64,000 nucleotides of DNA from Isoetes taiwanensis (taxonomy: Eukaryota > Streptophyta > Lycopodiopsida > Isoetales > Isoetaceae): contig JAJEKV010000051.1 in the NCBI GenBank assembly GCA_021234155.1, positions 9,510,105 to 9,574,104 on the forward strand, in the 5' to 3' direction. Each line of letters starts with the position of its first letter. Position 1 is the stretch's first letter. Positions 22,613 through 30,249 of the stretch are shown here, piece after piece. Made by a program: the position numbers and the translations under genes. The notes under the pieces are model-generated. The model did not search any database. It had not been told where the DNA came from and worked only from the letters and a program-made list of their open reading frames with translations.

Positions 22613-22910
22613 TTATCTCAAAAATGTGATTTCTCTTCAACCTTCCCTTGGCCTTTACAAAAAAGAATTTTGAGCAACTCCTCTCATCTTCCCGTATTTC
22701 TCTGATTTTGGCCTTTAGCCTCCATCCTTCTGCAATCTTTATTTCTTCCCTCTCTATTTCAGTTCGAATGGCGTCCTTCTCCTCTTCAGGGGATCGAGTT
22801 AGCCTAGCTCTAAGGTCCTGGAGGAAGGACATCTTCTGAACATGAACCTCTTTACCCCACTGCTTGAGCCAGTTTTTGATAGCCTTAGATACCCTAATCC
22901 ACCAATACAT
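22503..22910 (-). pseudogene. L1 ORF2: linker between EN and RT
   Basis: The text (KNWLKQWGKEVHVQKMSFLQDLRARL, EEIKIAEGWRLKAKIREI, CSKFFFVKAKGRLKRNHIFEI) matches the charged linker that plant L1 ORF2 proteins carry between endonuclease and RT, with the usual W...K...R..FF..K...R..NHI order. It is shifted by one base relative to the endonuclease frame near 22830-22880. Confidence 0.75.
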
Positions 22911-23761
22911 CCATCATGTATTCCCATCAGGTCTTGGGAAGTTGGCAAGGATCTGCTGTAGTCTATCTTCGAACTCATCATGTCCAGCAGACTCGTGTTA
23001 AGTTTAAAATATGTCTTTCTTTTCCTTGTACCCACATTGGCCATAATTCTAAGCTGTTGGGGAAAGTGATCCGAAAGGGTATAGCCCTCAAGATTATTGA
23101 CCCTGTTGCTTTGGTTCCAGAGATTCTCAGAAAGATAAAACCTGTCATGAAGACATAAGGTAGGGCTAGCTCTTTTGTCAGTCCAGCTGTAAGAATTAGC
23201 TTTGGTTCTGGCTAAAGTAAGATTGTGCCCTTGGATCAAGTCTAGCCAGGCCTCCTTCTCCTGCTTACCTAGAGGCTTGAAGTTCTTGTTCTTCATAAAA
23301 CCGTTAGTCACCATATTAATATCACCTCCTAAAATGCACTCATCAAACTCTAAATTATCTAAACTACCCTTCACCTTTTTCCAAACCCCAACCCTTTCCC
23401 CAGGACTATTATATGCATAAATGTTAACCAAAGCCAATCTGATTTTCAGGAATGTACACAAAAGGATCTGCCATCTGCCTTCCCTGTCATTAATCATATA
23501 TGTATCAGTAATATTGAGCCCATTATTCCAGGCAATTGCTATCCCAGTAGAAGACTCGTTAGCAGGGATCGACCAAAGGCTAAAATTAGGAGGGAGAGTT
23601 CTGCTAATAATAGTGTTATGATTCAGATCATGGATCTTATGCTCTTGGAGGAATAAAAGATCCGGATAGAGGGAGGATAGACACACTTTCAGTCTGTCCC
23701 TTTTAATGATACTATTTATACCCTGGAGATTCCAGGTAATACAACTAATATTTCTATCCAT
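22799..23761 (-). pseudogene. L1 ORF2: apurinic endonuclease domain
   Basis: ATG at 23761 begins MDRNISCITWNLQGI. The APE-type motifs are in order: WNLQGI, LFLQEHKI (catalytic glutamate), GGDINMV, the SYSWTDK block, and SDHFP (catalytic D-H) near residue 240. One conserved spot reads LHDRFYLS instead of the usual LDRFL. This nuclease nicks target DNA for target-primed reverse transcription. The ATG overlaps the ORF1 stop by one base (TGATG), which fixes the start. Confidence 0.9.
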
Positions 23762-23763
23762 CA
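23759..23763 (-). promoter_or_regulatory. TGATG stop-start overlap between L1 ORF1 and ORF2
   Basis: The ORF1 stop TGA (23763-23761) shares its A with the ORF2 ATG (23761-23759). Such overlaps allow termination-reinitiation in some non-LTR elements. Use of that mechanism here is inferred. Confidence 0.7.
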
Positions 23764-25704
23764 ATATCTATACTTACCGAGCTCCTTGCCCGCTTGAACT
23801 GTCTGCTTCCTTGGGCTGACTCTATAAGGTCCGGAATAAAACTTCTTTTTGCCCCGACCCTTCCTTTTCTCCACCACATTCCACCCTTTGTCCTCCATGT
23901 CCAGAATCTCCTCAATGCCCTGCTGAATATCTGTCTCCGTTTTATAATGTTTATGATTCATTATGTCAGGCATGGATATAATGAATTCCCCTGTGTCAAT
24001 TCTAACCATCATATTTAGGTTCTTAATTAGAACAGTCATGTTGTCTTTTATATCCACCCTTTGGAATTCCTCTTGATTGTTATCCTGATCACCTTTATCA
24101 TGCCTGATTATGAGGTGCTTCTCTTTGACAGAATTAAATTGAGAAGTTTCCCCCTTTTCATCACCATTGTCCTCCTTTTCAGGGGTAGCATCCTTATCCT
24201 TATCCTCTGTTTTATCTTTGGGGATCCAAGCCTGTTTCATTTTCAACTCAGAGCCCTGTGGGACCATAACTGGCCACTTGGAATAATCAACTCTTAAATC
24301 CAGAAATTGGTCGACCTTGACCCTTGTTTTAATTTTCCTTCTCCAATCTGATTTGATCTTCTTGGATATGCAAACAGAGGGGTAGTTCGTCTGCGGGATA
24401 TTTATGTCTATGACCTCCCCCAGAGACTCCGAAATGATATTCAAATGGGATCGAGTCCAGAAGGCTGGGGGCAGATTGGGGAAGGAGATCCAGATGGTGG
24501 TTCTTATCTCCCCTTCCGATCCAGGGATGAAATCAGAGGTCCACTTCATAATATAGAAGGGATTATTAGCAATAAGATCCAACTTCCTCCTAAGAATATA
24601 TCCTACACACACTTCATCCCTACAGACGATTTGGAAAGTCTTACTGTCTAATTTAAGAATAGACAAGATTGGAATGTTTTGAGCCTTGGTAATCCAATTC
24701 TTAACCTCCAGTTGGGTTGGGCATTTCCGCGGGAAATGGATTAAGATAGCTTTCCTGGAAAAAATGTCAGTAGCAGAGAAATCCAGTATGCCAAATAAAT
24801 CAATGTAATCCCCAACAACCCCACTGTGGCTACCAGAGTCATTCGGCTTAACATCCTTGTTACCCAAAAGAACATTTTTATAAGAAGGGGGAGAAACAAG
24901 ACCTTTTGATTTGTCGTTCTTTCCAATCACCGGAATGGAGTTGGTTATCTTGTTTTCACCGATCTTTGTTTTAGTGATGTTTAGCCCTGAAAGCTTAACC
25001 TCTTCGCAATTACCACAGTCACAAGAGTTTACTTCCACTGGGTTAAAGAAGCCATTTGAATCCTTGATTTCACAGGTTTTAGCAGACTTCTTCCTCCTGA
25101 TCTGGTAGACTTCCAGGGATGTAGAAATCCCTTGCAGTGACCGATCTGCTGTTAAACTGGATTTGAACGCTCGTCTGTGGCTTTCGATCACGTGGTCCTC
25201 TGCCTCCTCCCATCTCTTAATCAGTCTGATACTAGCATAAGAGGTATCCCTGATTCCGTCCCATTGGATGATTAAATTCTTTACCTTCGTCAACAGCTCA
25301 TCCATAAAAGATCTGAAAATATTGTTTTTTAAGCTGCAGCAGTCAGTTTCGGTATGCCCCTGTTTAACTGTAATGAGCCTGTAAAGGGCGTTATCCATTT
25401 CCTGCACAAACCCAAAAGTATTCCATATCCAGTCCCTGTCATTCGCCCTTCCGTCCACATAGTCTTTGTCTATTGCTGACATCTTCTCTTTGCATGCCAG
25501 GATAGCTACATCCTCTTGCACGCCCATGCAGCAGGCCGCGGCCTTCTGCTGTTCCCTGATGATCTCGATACCTGTATACACTTCTTTGAGAACTTTCCAA
25601 GCTTTGTCATTCCTACTGTCCAACCAGAAGATATGGGTCCACTCCTCATCTTCTTTACTGTATTGCGGCCCCAGACTCACTGCCTTGGTTCTCATACTGG
25701 CCAT
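23761..25704 (-). CDS. L1 ORF1 (DUF4283-like RNA-binding protein), intact
   Basis: An intact 647-codon frame. The first in-frame ATG is at 25704 (MASMRTKAVSLGP). An N-terminal helical region of about 250 residues is followed by a C-x-C...C segment (NSCDCGNC). Residues about 330-520 hold a DUF4283-like fold, including RKAILIHFPRKCPTQLEVKNW, WISFPNLPPAFW and WRRKIKTRVKVDQF. Plant L1 ORF1 proteins of this type bind element RNA. A lysine/acid-rich tail follows and the stop TGA overlaps the ORF2 ATG. Length and lack of stops suggest few changes since insertion. Confidence 0.85.
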   Translation of the reverse strand: MASMRTKAVSLGPQYSKEDEEWTHIFWLDSRNDKAWKVLKEVYTGIEIIREQQKAAACCMGVQEDVAILACKEKMSAIDKDYVDGRANDRDWIWNTFGFVQEMDNALYRLITVKQGHTETDCCSLKNNIFRSFMDELLTKVKNLIIQWDGIRDTSYASIRLIKRWEEAEDHVIESHRRAFKSSLTADRSLQGISTSLEVYQIRRKKSAKTCEIKDSNGFFNPVEVNSCDCGNCEEVKLSGLNITKTKIGENKITNSIPVIGKNDKSKGLVSPPSYKNVLLGNKDVKPNDSGSHSGVVGDYIDLFGILDFSATDIFSRKAILIHFPRKCPTQLEVKNWITKAQNIPILSILKLDSKTFQIVCRDEVCVGYILRRKLDLIANNPFYIMKWTSDFIPGSEGEIRTTIWISFPNLPPAFWTRSHLNIISESLGEVIDINIPQTNYPSVCISKKIKSDWRRKIKTRVKVDQFLDLRVDYSKWPVMVPQGSELKMKQAWIPKDKTEDKDKDATPEKEDNGDEKGETSQFNSVKEKHLIIRHDKGDQDNNQEEFQRVDIKDNMTVLIKNLNMMVRIDTGEFIISMPDIMNHKHYKTETDIQQGIEEILDMEDKGWNVVEKRKGRGKKKFYSGPYRVSPRKQTVQAGKELGKYRY

Positions 25705-25980
25705 CAATCGAAGAAAGAAACCGGAATAGAAAAGCACCAAGAAAGCGAAAGAAAGGAATGGGGAACTGTCTGTGCCGGAACTGAACAGTCCTTCTTCCTT
25801 ACCTTTACTCTATTCAACCCTTAACTGCCAATGATAACTCTTTCCCCTTCCCCCGAGAAAAAATCCCAAGATGTACCTCAAGAGCCTGACAGTCGTACCC
25901 TCGAAAATCCCAGAAAGCAGATACTAAAAGACACTATCTGACTGCACCCTAGCCTAGCCTCAAAATCTAAGCAAGATCTA

Positions 25981-26367
25981 CTAATTTGCGACTAAGAATC
26001 TCCAAACTACCACATCCAGGTTCCTTATGTGCTGAGATGGCTCAAGATCGAAGAAGGCAGCCCAGTAATATATTGGTTCCACCCCGAATTCCAACGGTGC
26101 GCTCATCATGAACAAATTACGTTCAAATCTATGCCCGAGGAAGGGTTGTGAGTTGTGGGCTGCCACCCTTAAGGAGCCAGGTCTGTCAAAACACGGGATG
26201 CACAAGAAAAGAGAGTTGAACACAGATCTGCAAAAACCAATTCTTGATCTATTATCAGCTGCCCATCTAATCAAATTCTCAATAACACCAATAGATTCCA
26301 GGTTTTCCTCTGGGATGTGTGTAAATCCCAGCCTCTGGAGAACAGCTTCAAACAAAGCCTCATCCAT
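25981..26367 (-). CDS. Small ORF upstream of L1 ORF1 (hypothetical)
   Basis: An open frame of 128 codons in the L1 5' leader, from ATG (MDEALFEAVLQRLGF) to TAA-type closure after VVVWRFLVAN. It has a mixed, globular-looking composition (several W, F, L clusters such as YYWAAFFDLEP) and no low complexity. I recognise no domain. It might be an additional element protein, a captured fragment or chance. A 26404-26421 inverted repeat (TTAGGCGC-TG-GCGCCTAA) lies 40 bases upstream. Confidence 0.4.
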   Translation of the reverse strand: MDEALFEAVLQRLGFTHIPEENLESIGVIENLIRWAADNRSRIGFCRSVFNSLFLCIPCFDRPGSLRVAAHNSQPFLGHRFERNLFMMSAPLEFGVEPIYYWAAFFDLEPSQHIRNLDVVVWRFLVAN

Positions 26368-26504
26368 CGGGGCTGGGTAGTTCTCCCAGAAGCGAGGAAG
26401 TCCTTAGGCGCTGGCGCCTAACGTTCATTGTTAGGACTCAAATTCAACCCCTGTTTTGATTAGCCTAGATTTGCTACAAGGGAATTGGGGCCAAAAGCTT
26501 TGCC

Positions 26505-26517
26505 CAGTTGGTTTGTC
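26505..26517. repeat. L1 target-site duplication, right (13 bp)
   Basis: CAGTTGGTTTGTC, partner of 19608-19620. Removal of the L1 plus one copy restores the Copia reading frame. Confidence 0.95.
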
Positions 26518-26804
26518 ATTTGAAGAAAAGCATTTATGGCTTGAAGCAGGCTCCAAGATGTTGGCATACAAAAATTAATGCTTTCTTTCTTGAGCAGGGG
26601 TTCAGCAGAAGTGCAGCAGACCCCAGTCTTTATTACAAATCACATGAAGGCCGAATGTGCATTGTGGTTTTGTATGTTGATGATTTGATCATCACAGGAG
26701 ATGCTGATTTGCTGATTTCTACATTGAAGTTGCAGTTATCTTCGTCCTTCGAGATGACTGATCTTGGCCTTATGCATTATTATTTAGGTGTAGAAGTGTG
26801 GTAG
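26505..26804 (+). pseudogene. Copia RT, 3' half
   Basis: Resumes after the nested L1: HLKKSIYGLKQAPRCWH, DPSLYYKS, then the catalytic box VVLYVDDLIITGD with both aspartates, and MTDLGLMHYYLGVEVW. A single TAG stop follows, where Copia proteins normally have a glutamine (CAG to TAG fits a C-to-T change), and the frame continues beyond it. Confidence 0.9.
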
Positions 26805-27050
26805 CACTCAGATGGCATCTATCTATCTCAGCAGAAATATATCAAAGAAATGTTACAACAGTATCGAATGCAAGATTACAAGGCTGTGGCAAGTCCTTTT
26901 GATCCAGGCACAAGGCTTGAGCTTGATTTCGATAGTGATGAGTGTGATCCCACACTCTATCGAAGCTTGGTAGGGGCGTTGATATATCTCACAGTCACTA
27001 GACCTGATATCTCTTTTGCTTTGGGAGTCCGAAAGGATTCATGAGCAATC
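26805..27050 (+). pseudogene. Copia RT/RNase H junction
   Basis: Same frame as the preceding block: YLSQQKYIKEMLQQYRMQDY, SPFDPGTRL and YRSLVGALIYLTVTRPDISFA are the conserved Copia connection motifs. After LGV the frame is lost for about 260 bases, although ALK and DADHANC-like pieces remain readable in shifted frames. Confidence 0.85.
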
Positions 27051-27315
27051 CCGTGCAATGACGAAGGCGCTAAAAGATCACCGGCATATCCGAAGGGGAC
27101 TTCACGGGAAGGTCTCTTTTATCGAGGTCCTCGATTTCCAAATTGAAAGTCTTTGTTGATGCAGATCATGCTAATTGTCATGATAGCAGGAGGTCCACAA
27201 CGAGGGATGGTCACGTTAATAGGGCCTAACGTCGTCGACATGGTTGTCCAAAAAGACATCCTACGGTGTCAATCAGCACCCGCAGGAGGCGTAATTCAAA
27301 GCACTCAGTGTTGGA

Positions 27316-27648
27316 ATGCAGGAATTGTTGTGGCTTAAACATTTGTGGACAGATCTGCAGGTACCTCCATCCTCGGCTGTTATCTTGCGTGACAACACAA
27401 GTACCATCCATCTTGCCAAGGATGCTAAGTACCACCCAAAGACAAAACACCTTGACACCCACTTGTGTTTTGTCCGTGAGCAGATCCAAATGGGATCTTC
27501 TCAACTTGTTCATTGCTCCTCACAGGATCAGTTTGCTGATGGCTTTACCAAACCATTAGTTGGATCCAAGTTCGTCAACGTGAAGGAGAGTTTGGGCATG
27601 AAGAAATTGCAGCTGAAGGGAGAGAAGAATTACCTTAGTTTCAGCTGA
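27316..27648 (+). pseudogene. Copia RNase H C-terminal part
   Basis: Reads MQELLWLKHLW, ILRDNTSTIHLAKDAKYHPK (catalytic aspartate in the DN motif), TKHLDTHLCFVREQI and QFADGFTKPL, the canonical Copia RNase H end, then a basic tail and stop at about 36 bases before the 3' LTR. Confidence 0.9.
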
Positions 27649-27670
27649 TTTTCTTCTGCTTAGTCAGCAA

Positions 27671-27684
27671 CATTTAAGGGAGAG
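27671..27684 (+). other. Copia polypurine tract
   Basis: The purine-rich AAGGGAGAG directly precedes the 3' LTR TGTTGG, as needed for plus-strand priming. Confidence 0.8.
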
Positions 27685-28045
27685 TGTTGGAATATAAATA
27701 TGCTGACTAAGCATAATGTGCTGAAACAACAAATGGTTCAAAGACTTAGCACACAAAGTCTTTGTGAAGGTGCTGAAATGTACGTAAGGCAAAGACTTTG
27801 TCAAGACTAAGCACCTAATCCCTAAATCGGTCTTGAGTAATTAGTGGATTCAGTGGGTTAAACGGTAGCCTACTATTCTTAGTCTCACCGGTTGTATATA
27901 TTGATTGTACGTTATGTACTATGCAATGCTCAGAAGTAGAGATTGTATTTCCTATTGCTTTTCTCAATAGAGTTGTTCTTGTCTTCTATTCTATCTCTTG
28001 AGTCGATCTTGCGGGGTTTGTGCTGGTTTTGCACTAGTTCTATCA
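27685..28045 (+). repeat. Copia 3' LTR (361 bp)
   Basis: TGTTGG...TCTATCA. It pairs with 15990-16335. The divergent internal segment forms its own hairpin: CAAAGACTT (27739-27747) and AAGTCTTTG (27756-27764). Confidence 0.95.
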
Positions 28046-28050
28046 CAAGG
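28046..28050. repeat. Target-site duplication CAAGG, right
   Basis: Partner of 15985-15989. Five-base duplications are normal for Copia integration. Confidence 0.9.
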
Positions 28051-28180
28051 CATCTAACTCATCTACTTCTATCTCTCTTCGAACAACACTGTAACTACAG
28101 TTTGGTGGGCAATGCACATACCCGATCTCAGTCTTCTCTAGAAAAATGAACACTGGCCTTACTGTATCTTCTTGTGCCAT
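28046..28180 (-). CDS. Exon 1, 5' part, of the unknown gene
   Basis: The ATG at 28180 opens MAQEDTVRPVFIFLEKTEIG, followed by VHCPPNCSYSVVRREIEVDE, and reaches the Copia target site. I chose this ATG because it is the last in-frame ATG before the well-behaved coding text. The frame remains open further upstream to 28300, so an earlier exon or start is possible. Confidence 0.5.
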
Positions 28181-29695
28181 GCCAAATGCCGACCAAATGA
28201 GATTTATTTCGAGCACTACTGGAAGAAGTGAATAATGCCAAACCCCTGCCAAACCAAATGATCGGAATACTGCAACTGACCCGGCAACTAAATACTGCAA
28301 CTTAATACTTGTGAATAATGCAACTGAGACCGAAAAAAGAGACTAATGCCAGATGTCGAAAAGCTCCCAGGATCTCTCGAATGCCAGAACCTCAGTGGTA
28401 CTCCGGTGGTACTGCAGACCGCCGAGATCGGGAGCCCCTCGAAGTTTACTCGACCAAAAAAAAAAAAAAAAAAGCATACCCCTAACGTATACGAAAATAT
28501 GGGGGTAGACCATTGCATCCTACCCCCTAACGTACCTAGGCATTTTTTGACCCCTATGTCATCCGTACGTATACGTACGGAAATACCTCAAATTAGACCC
28601 CCTTCCGTACACGCACATATTTTATACGGTACCATTGTGTGCACCCCCCCCGGGATCACCAATATTGTATATATTGACAAAAGGTTGAAAAGATGGTGAG
28701 GACTGAAATTCCTGGACATGATTGGGACCAAAAGAAACTTGAGGGTAGTCTAGACCATGTTGGGAGGAAGACGGTTGTGAAGGCAATGACATCTGCCCAG
28801 AGGGAATATGAATGTAAGTACTCTCCGGCATTTAAAAATAGTGAGGAGTCTGATGCACTGGAGTGTGATATGGTGACTGAGGTTGAGAGCAATGTTTACA
28901 ATTAGAAGGGGACTCAAGCATGGAGAAGACGCGAGGGGTAGGAGGTGCAGAATGAGCACAGGAGCATAAGAGCCCTCCTTAAATGTCATAGTCTCCATCA
29001 TACATATTGCGAGCAGCTTCCCTGCATTGATGGCGATGCAATCGAGCCCCAGTTTGGCTGAGAAGCTCTTCCTGAGTGAAAGCATGAAGATACTGGAGGT
29101 CTGGAAAAAAGAACTAAGACTCGGCAGCGCGACAGTGTTTAGAGTCTGGGTTCGAGATTATCTGCAAGACAACTCTCTGTGAGGACCCTTCGATCAGGCA
29201 GATAAATCCTTAGCATAGAGTGTCGGGGGGGTTTTGTAAAGAGACAAGAATAGAAATAACAAAACACAAAGGCAAGGAAATTGTATGTCAAGATAAGAAT
29301 CCTTTGAATATCAAAAAGGGTACACGAAGTCTCGATTGACGCTGAGATGAGAAAACTGAAACAAGACGATACTAAGTCTCCTCTAGAACTTAAGGTCTAA
29401 CTCTACTGATATATATAGTACAACGATCTTGGGCCCAAAATAATCATATGGCAGAGCCTTTGTGATCTCGGTTACCAACTCCTGGATCATATGCTTGATT
29501 TGAGATAATCTTTTCAGTGCCATCATTAGTGCTGCGAATCTCGCTAAGTAAAGGCCGCGCTCCCCGGAGGTGGTTACTTGTCTGGTCTTGACCTCTTCTT
29601 TGACAGGGGCATGGGTTTCTGCGTGGGCTTCTGCGAGGGCATGGGTTTGCTACCTGATGCTTGTCCTTGACCCTTGTCTTTGGCATGTGTTGTGC
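28181..29695. other. Noncoding, with a poly-A tract and palindrome
   Basis: No gene recognised. A run of about 19 A at 28459-28477 may be the tail of an unidentified retroposon. An 18-bp perfect palindrome CCGTACGTATACGTACGG lies at 28563-28580, and C-rich runs surround it. The frame at 28694-28905 (plus) is not recognisable. Confidence 0.4.
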
Positions 29696-30249
29696 TCAAA
29701 AATAGTCCAGTGCCTGGTGGCACAGGACTAACAAACCAACTTCAATCCAAGTATCGTATTTGCATAGTACCTTGCACAATACGAGATCAGCTCTAACAAG
29801 TTCGAGTATCAATCCTTTCTCTGTCCATTTCCATTCATTTTCCGTTTCTTCATGATTTAAAAACGTCAATGAAGTTACTAGGTCTGGCCAATTTATGTCG
29901 GGCATACTAAATGTTGCAAATATAATAGGTGAACCGATTTTTCGAATCATTGCCATTGAATCCTTCTTTACAACATCTAATTTTTGAGGTGATGAATGCA
30001 GTGACTTCAAAGATGTATATCCCATATTTGTTTTGCAAACTTCTTTTAGAATTGATGTTATATTGAAATTACTTTGTCTATCACGTTGTAATAAAGTTGG
30101 TCGAACCACTGACAAATTGCAAATCTTCTTTTGAATAATGTGTTTGATGTAGACCTTTCAAAATGTCGATCAACATTCATTAAATCCCAATGGCATATCT
30201 GCTTGTAAGTGAAATGGTTGGGTTCACACCAAACAATTTTGGAAAACAC
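29696..30249 (-). pseudogene. Helitron replicase relic (Helitron-like N domain)
   Basis: Helitrons are rolling-circle transposons. The minus strand reads DLMNVDRHFERS, then after a frameshift KKDSMAMIRKIGSPIIFATF, SMPDINWPDLV and LVRADLVLCKVL. These correspond to the conserved run (D...R.....) K.D.FAMIR.LG.PT.F.T.S....WP.L and the R.DPV.C block that precede the Rep motifs of Helitron helicases. No Rep HUH or PIF1 helicase motifs were found further along, so this is a fragment. Confidence 0.65.

Larger units (their letters stand above)
19621..26504 (-). mobile_element. Full-length L1 LINE nested in the Copia RT
   Basis: A 6.88-kb minus-strand L1 bounded by a 13-bp target duplication. From its 5' end (26504): a ~0.8-kb leader with a 128-codon frame, ORF1 (25704-23761), ORF2 starting at 23761 with endonuclease, RT and a zf-RVT domain (to 20125), a ~0.5-kb 3' region and a 12-base oligo-A tail (oligo-T at 19621 on the plus strand). 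ORF1 is intact. ORF2 is broken by about three frameshifts. The exact target duplications and intact ORF1 suggest moderately recent insertion, later than the Copia. Confidence 0.95.
15990..28045 (+). mobile_element. Copia LTR retrotransposon (carrying a nested L1)
   Basis: Complete structure: 5' LTR 15990-16335, PBS directly after it, gag, protease, integrase, RT, RNase H, polypurine tract and 3' LTR 27685-28045, with a perfect 5-bp target duplication. Without the nested L1 and its duplication the element is about 5.16 kb, normal for Copia. The polyprotein is broken by several frameshifts (near 17230, 17665, 18480, 27030-27310) and by an in-frame TAG near 26803, so this copy is not autonomous. 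It integrated into a coding exon of the minus-strand gene. Confidence 0.95.
12465..28180 (-). pseudogene. Multi-exon gene of unknown function, split by a Copia element
   Basis: I assembled a spliced minus-strand model: exon 1 28180-28046 plus 15989-15692 (interrupted by the Copia element), exon 2 15606-15287, exon 3 15168-14968, one or more exons not identified, then 14028-13916, 13846-12555 and 12490-12465 ending in TGA. Donors are GT (GTATAG, GTCAGT, GTAAAC, GTAAGT, GTAAGT), acceptors are AG, and the frame is kept at each tested junction. The product has a zinc-finger-like C-C-H-H exon and a large C-terminal exon with a transposase-like LTGSDCCENFF segment. I do not recognise the family. 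It may be a domesticated transposase or a multi-exon DNA transposon. The 12-kb insertion in exon 1 probably kills this copy unless it is spliced out. Confidence 0.6.

Noticed and set aside
28288-28518. Minus-strand frame with an F-rich run as a membrane protein
   Set aside because: The hydrophobic stretch is translated poly-T of a 19-base homopolymer.
29140-29170. GGGTTCGAGA resembling a tRNA T-arm
   Set aside because: No acceptor, D or anticodon arms can be folded around it.
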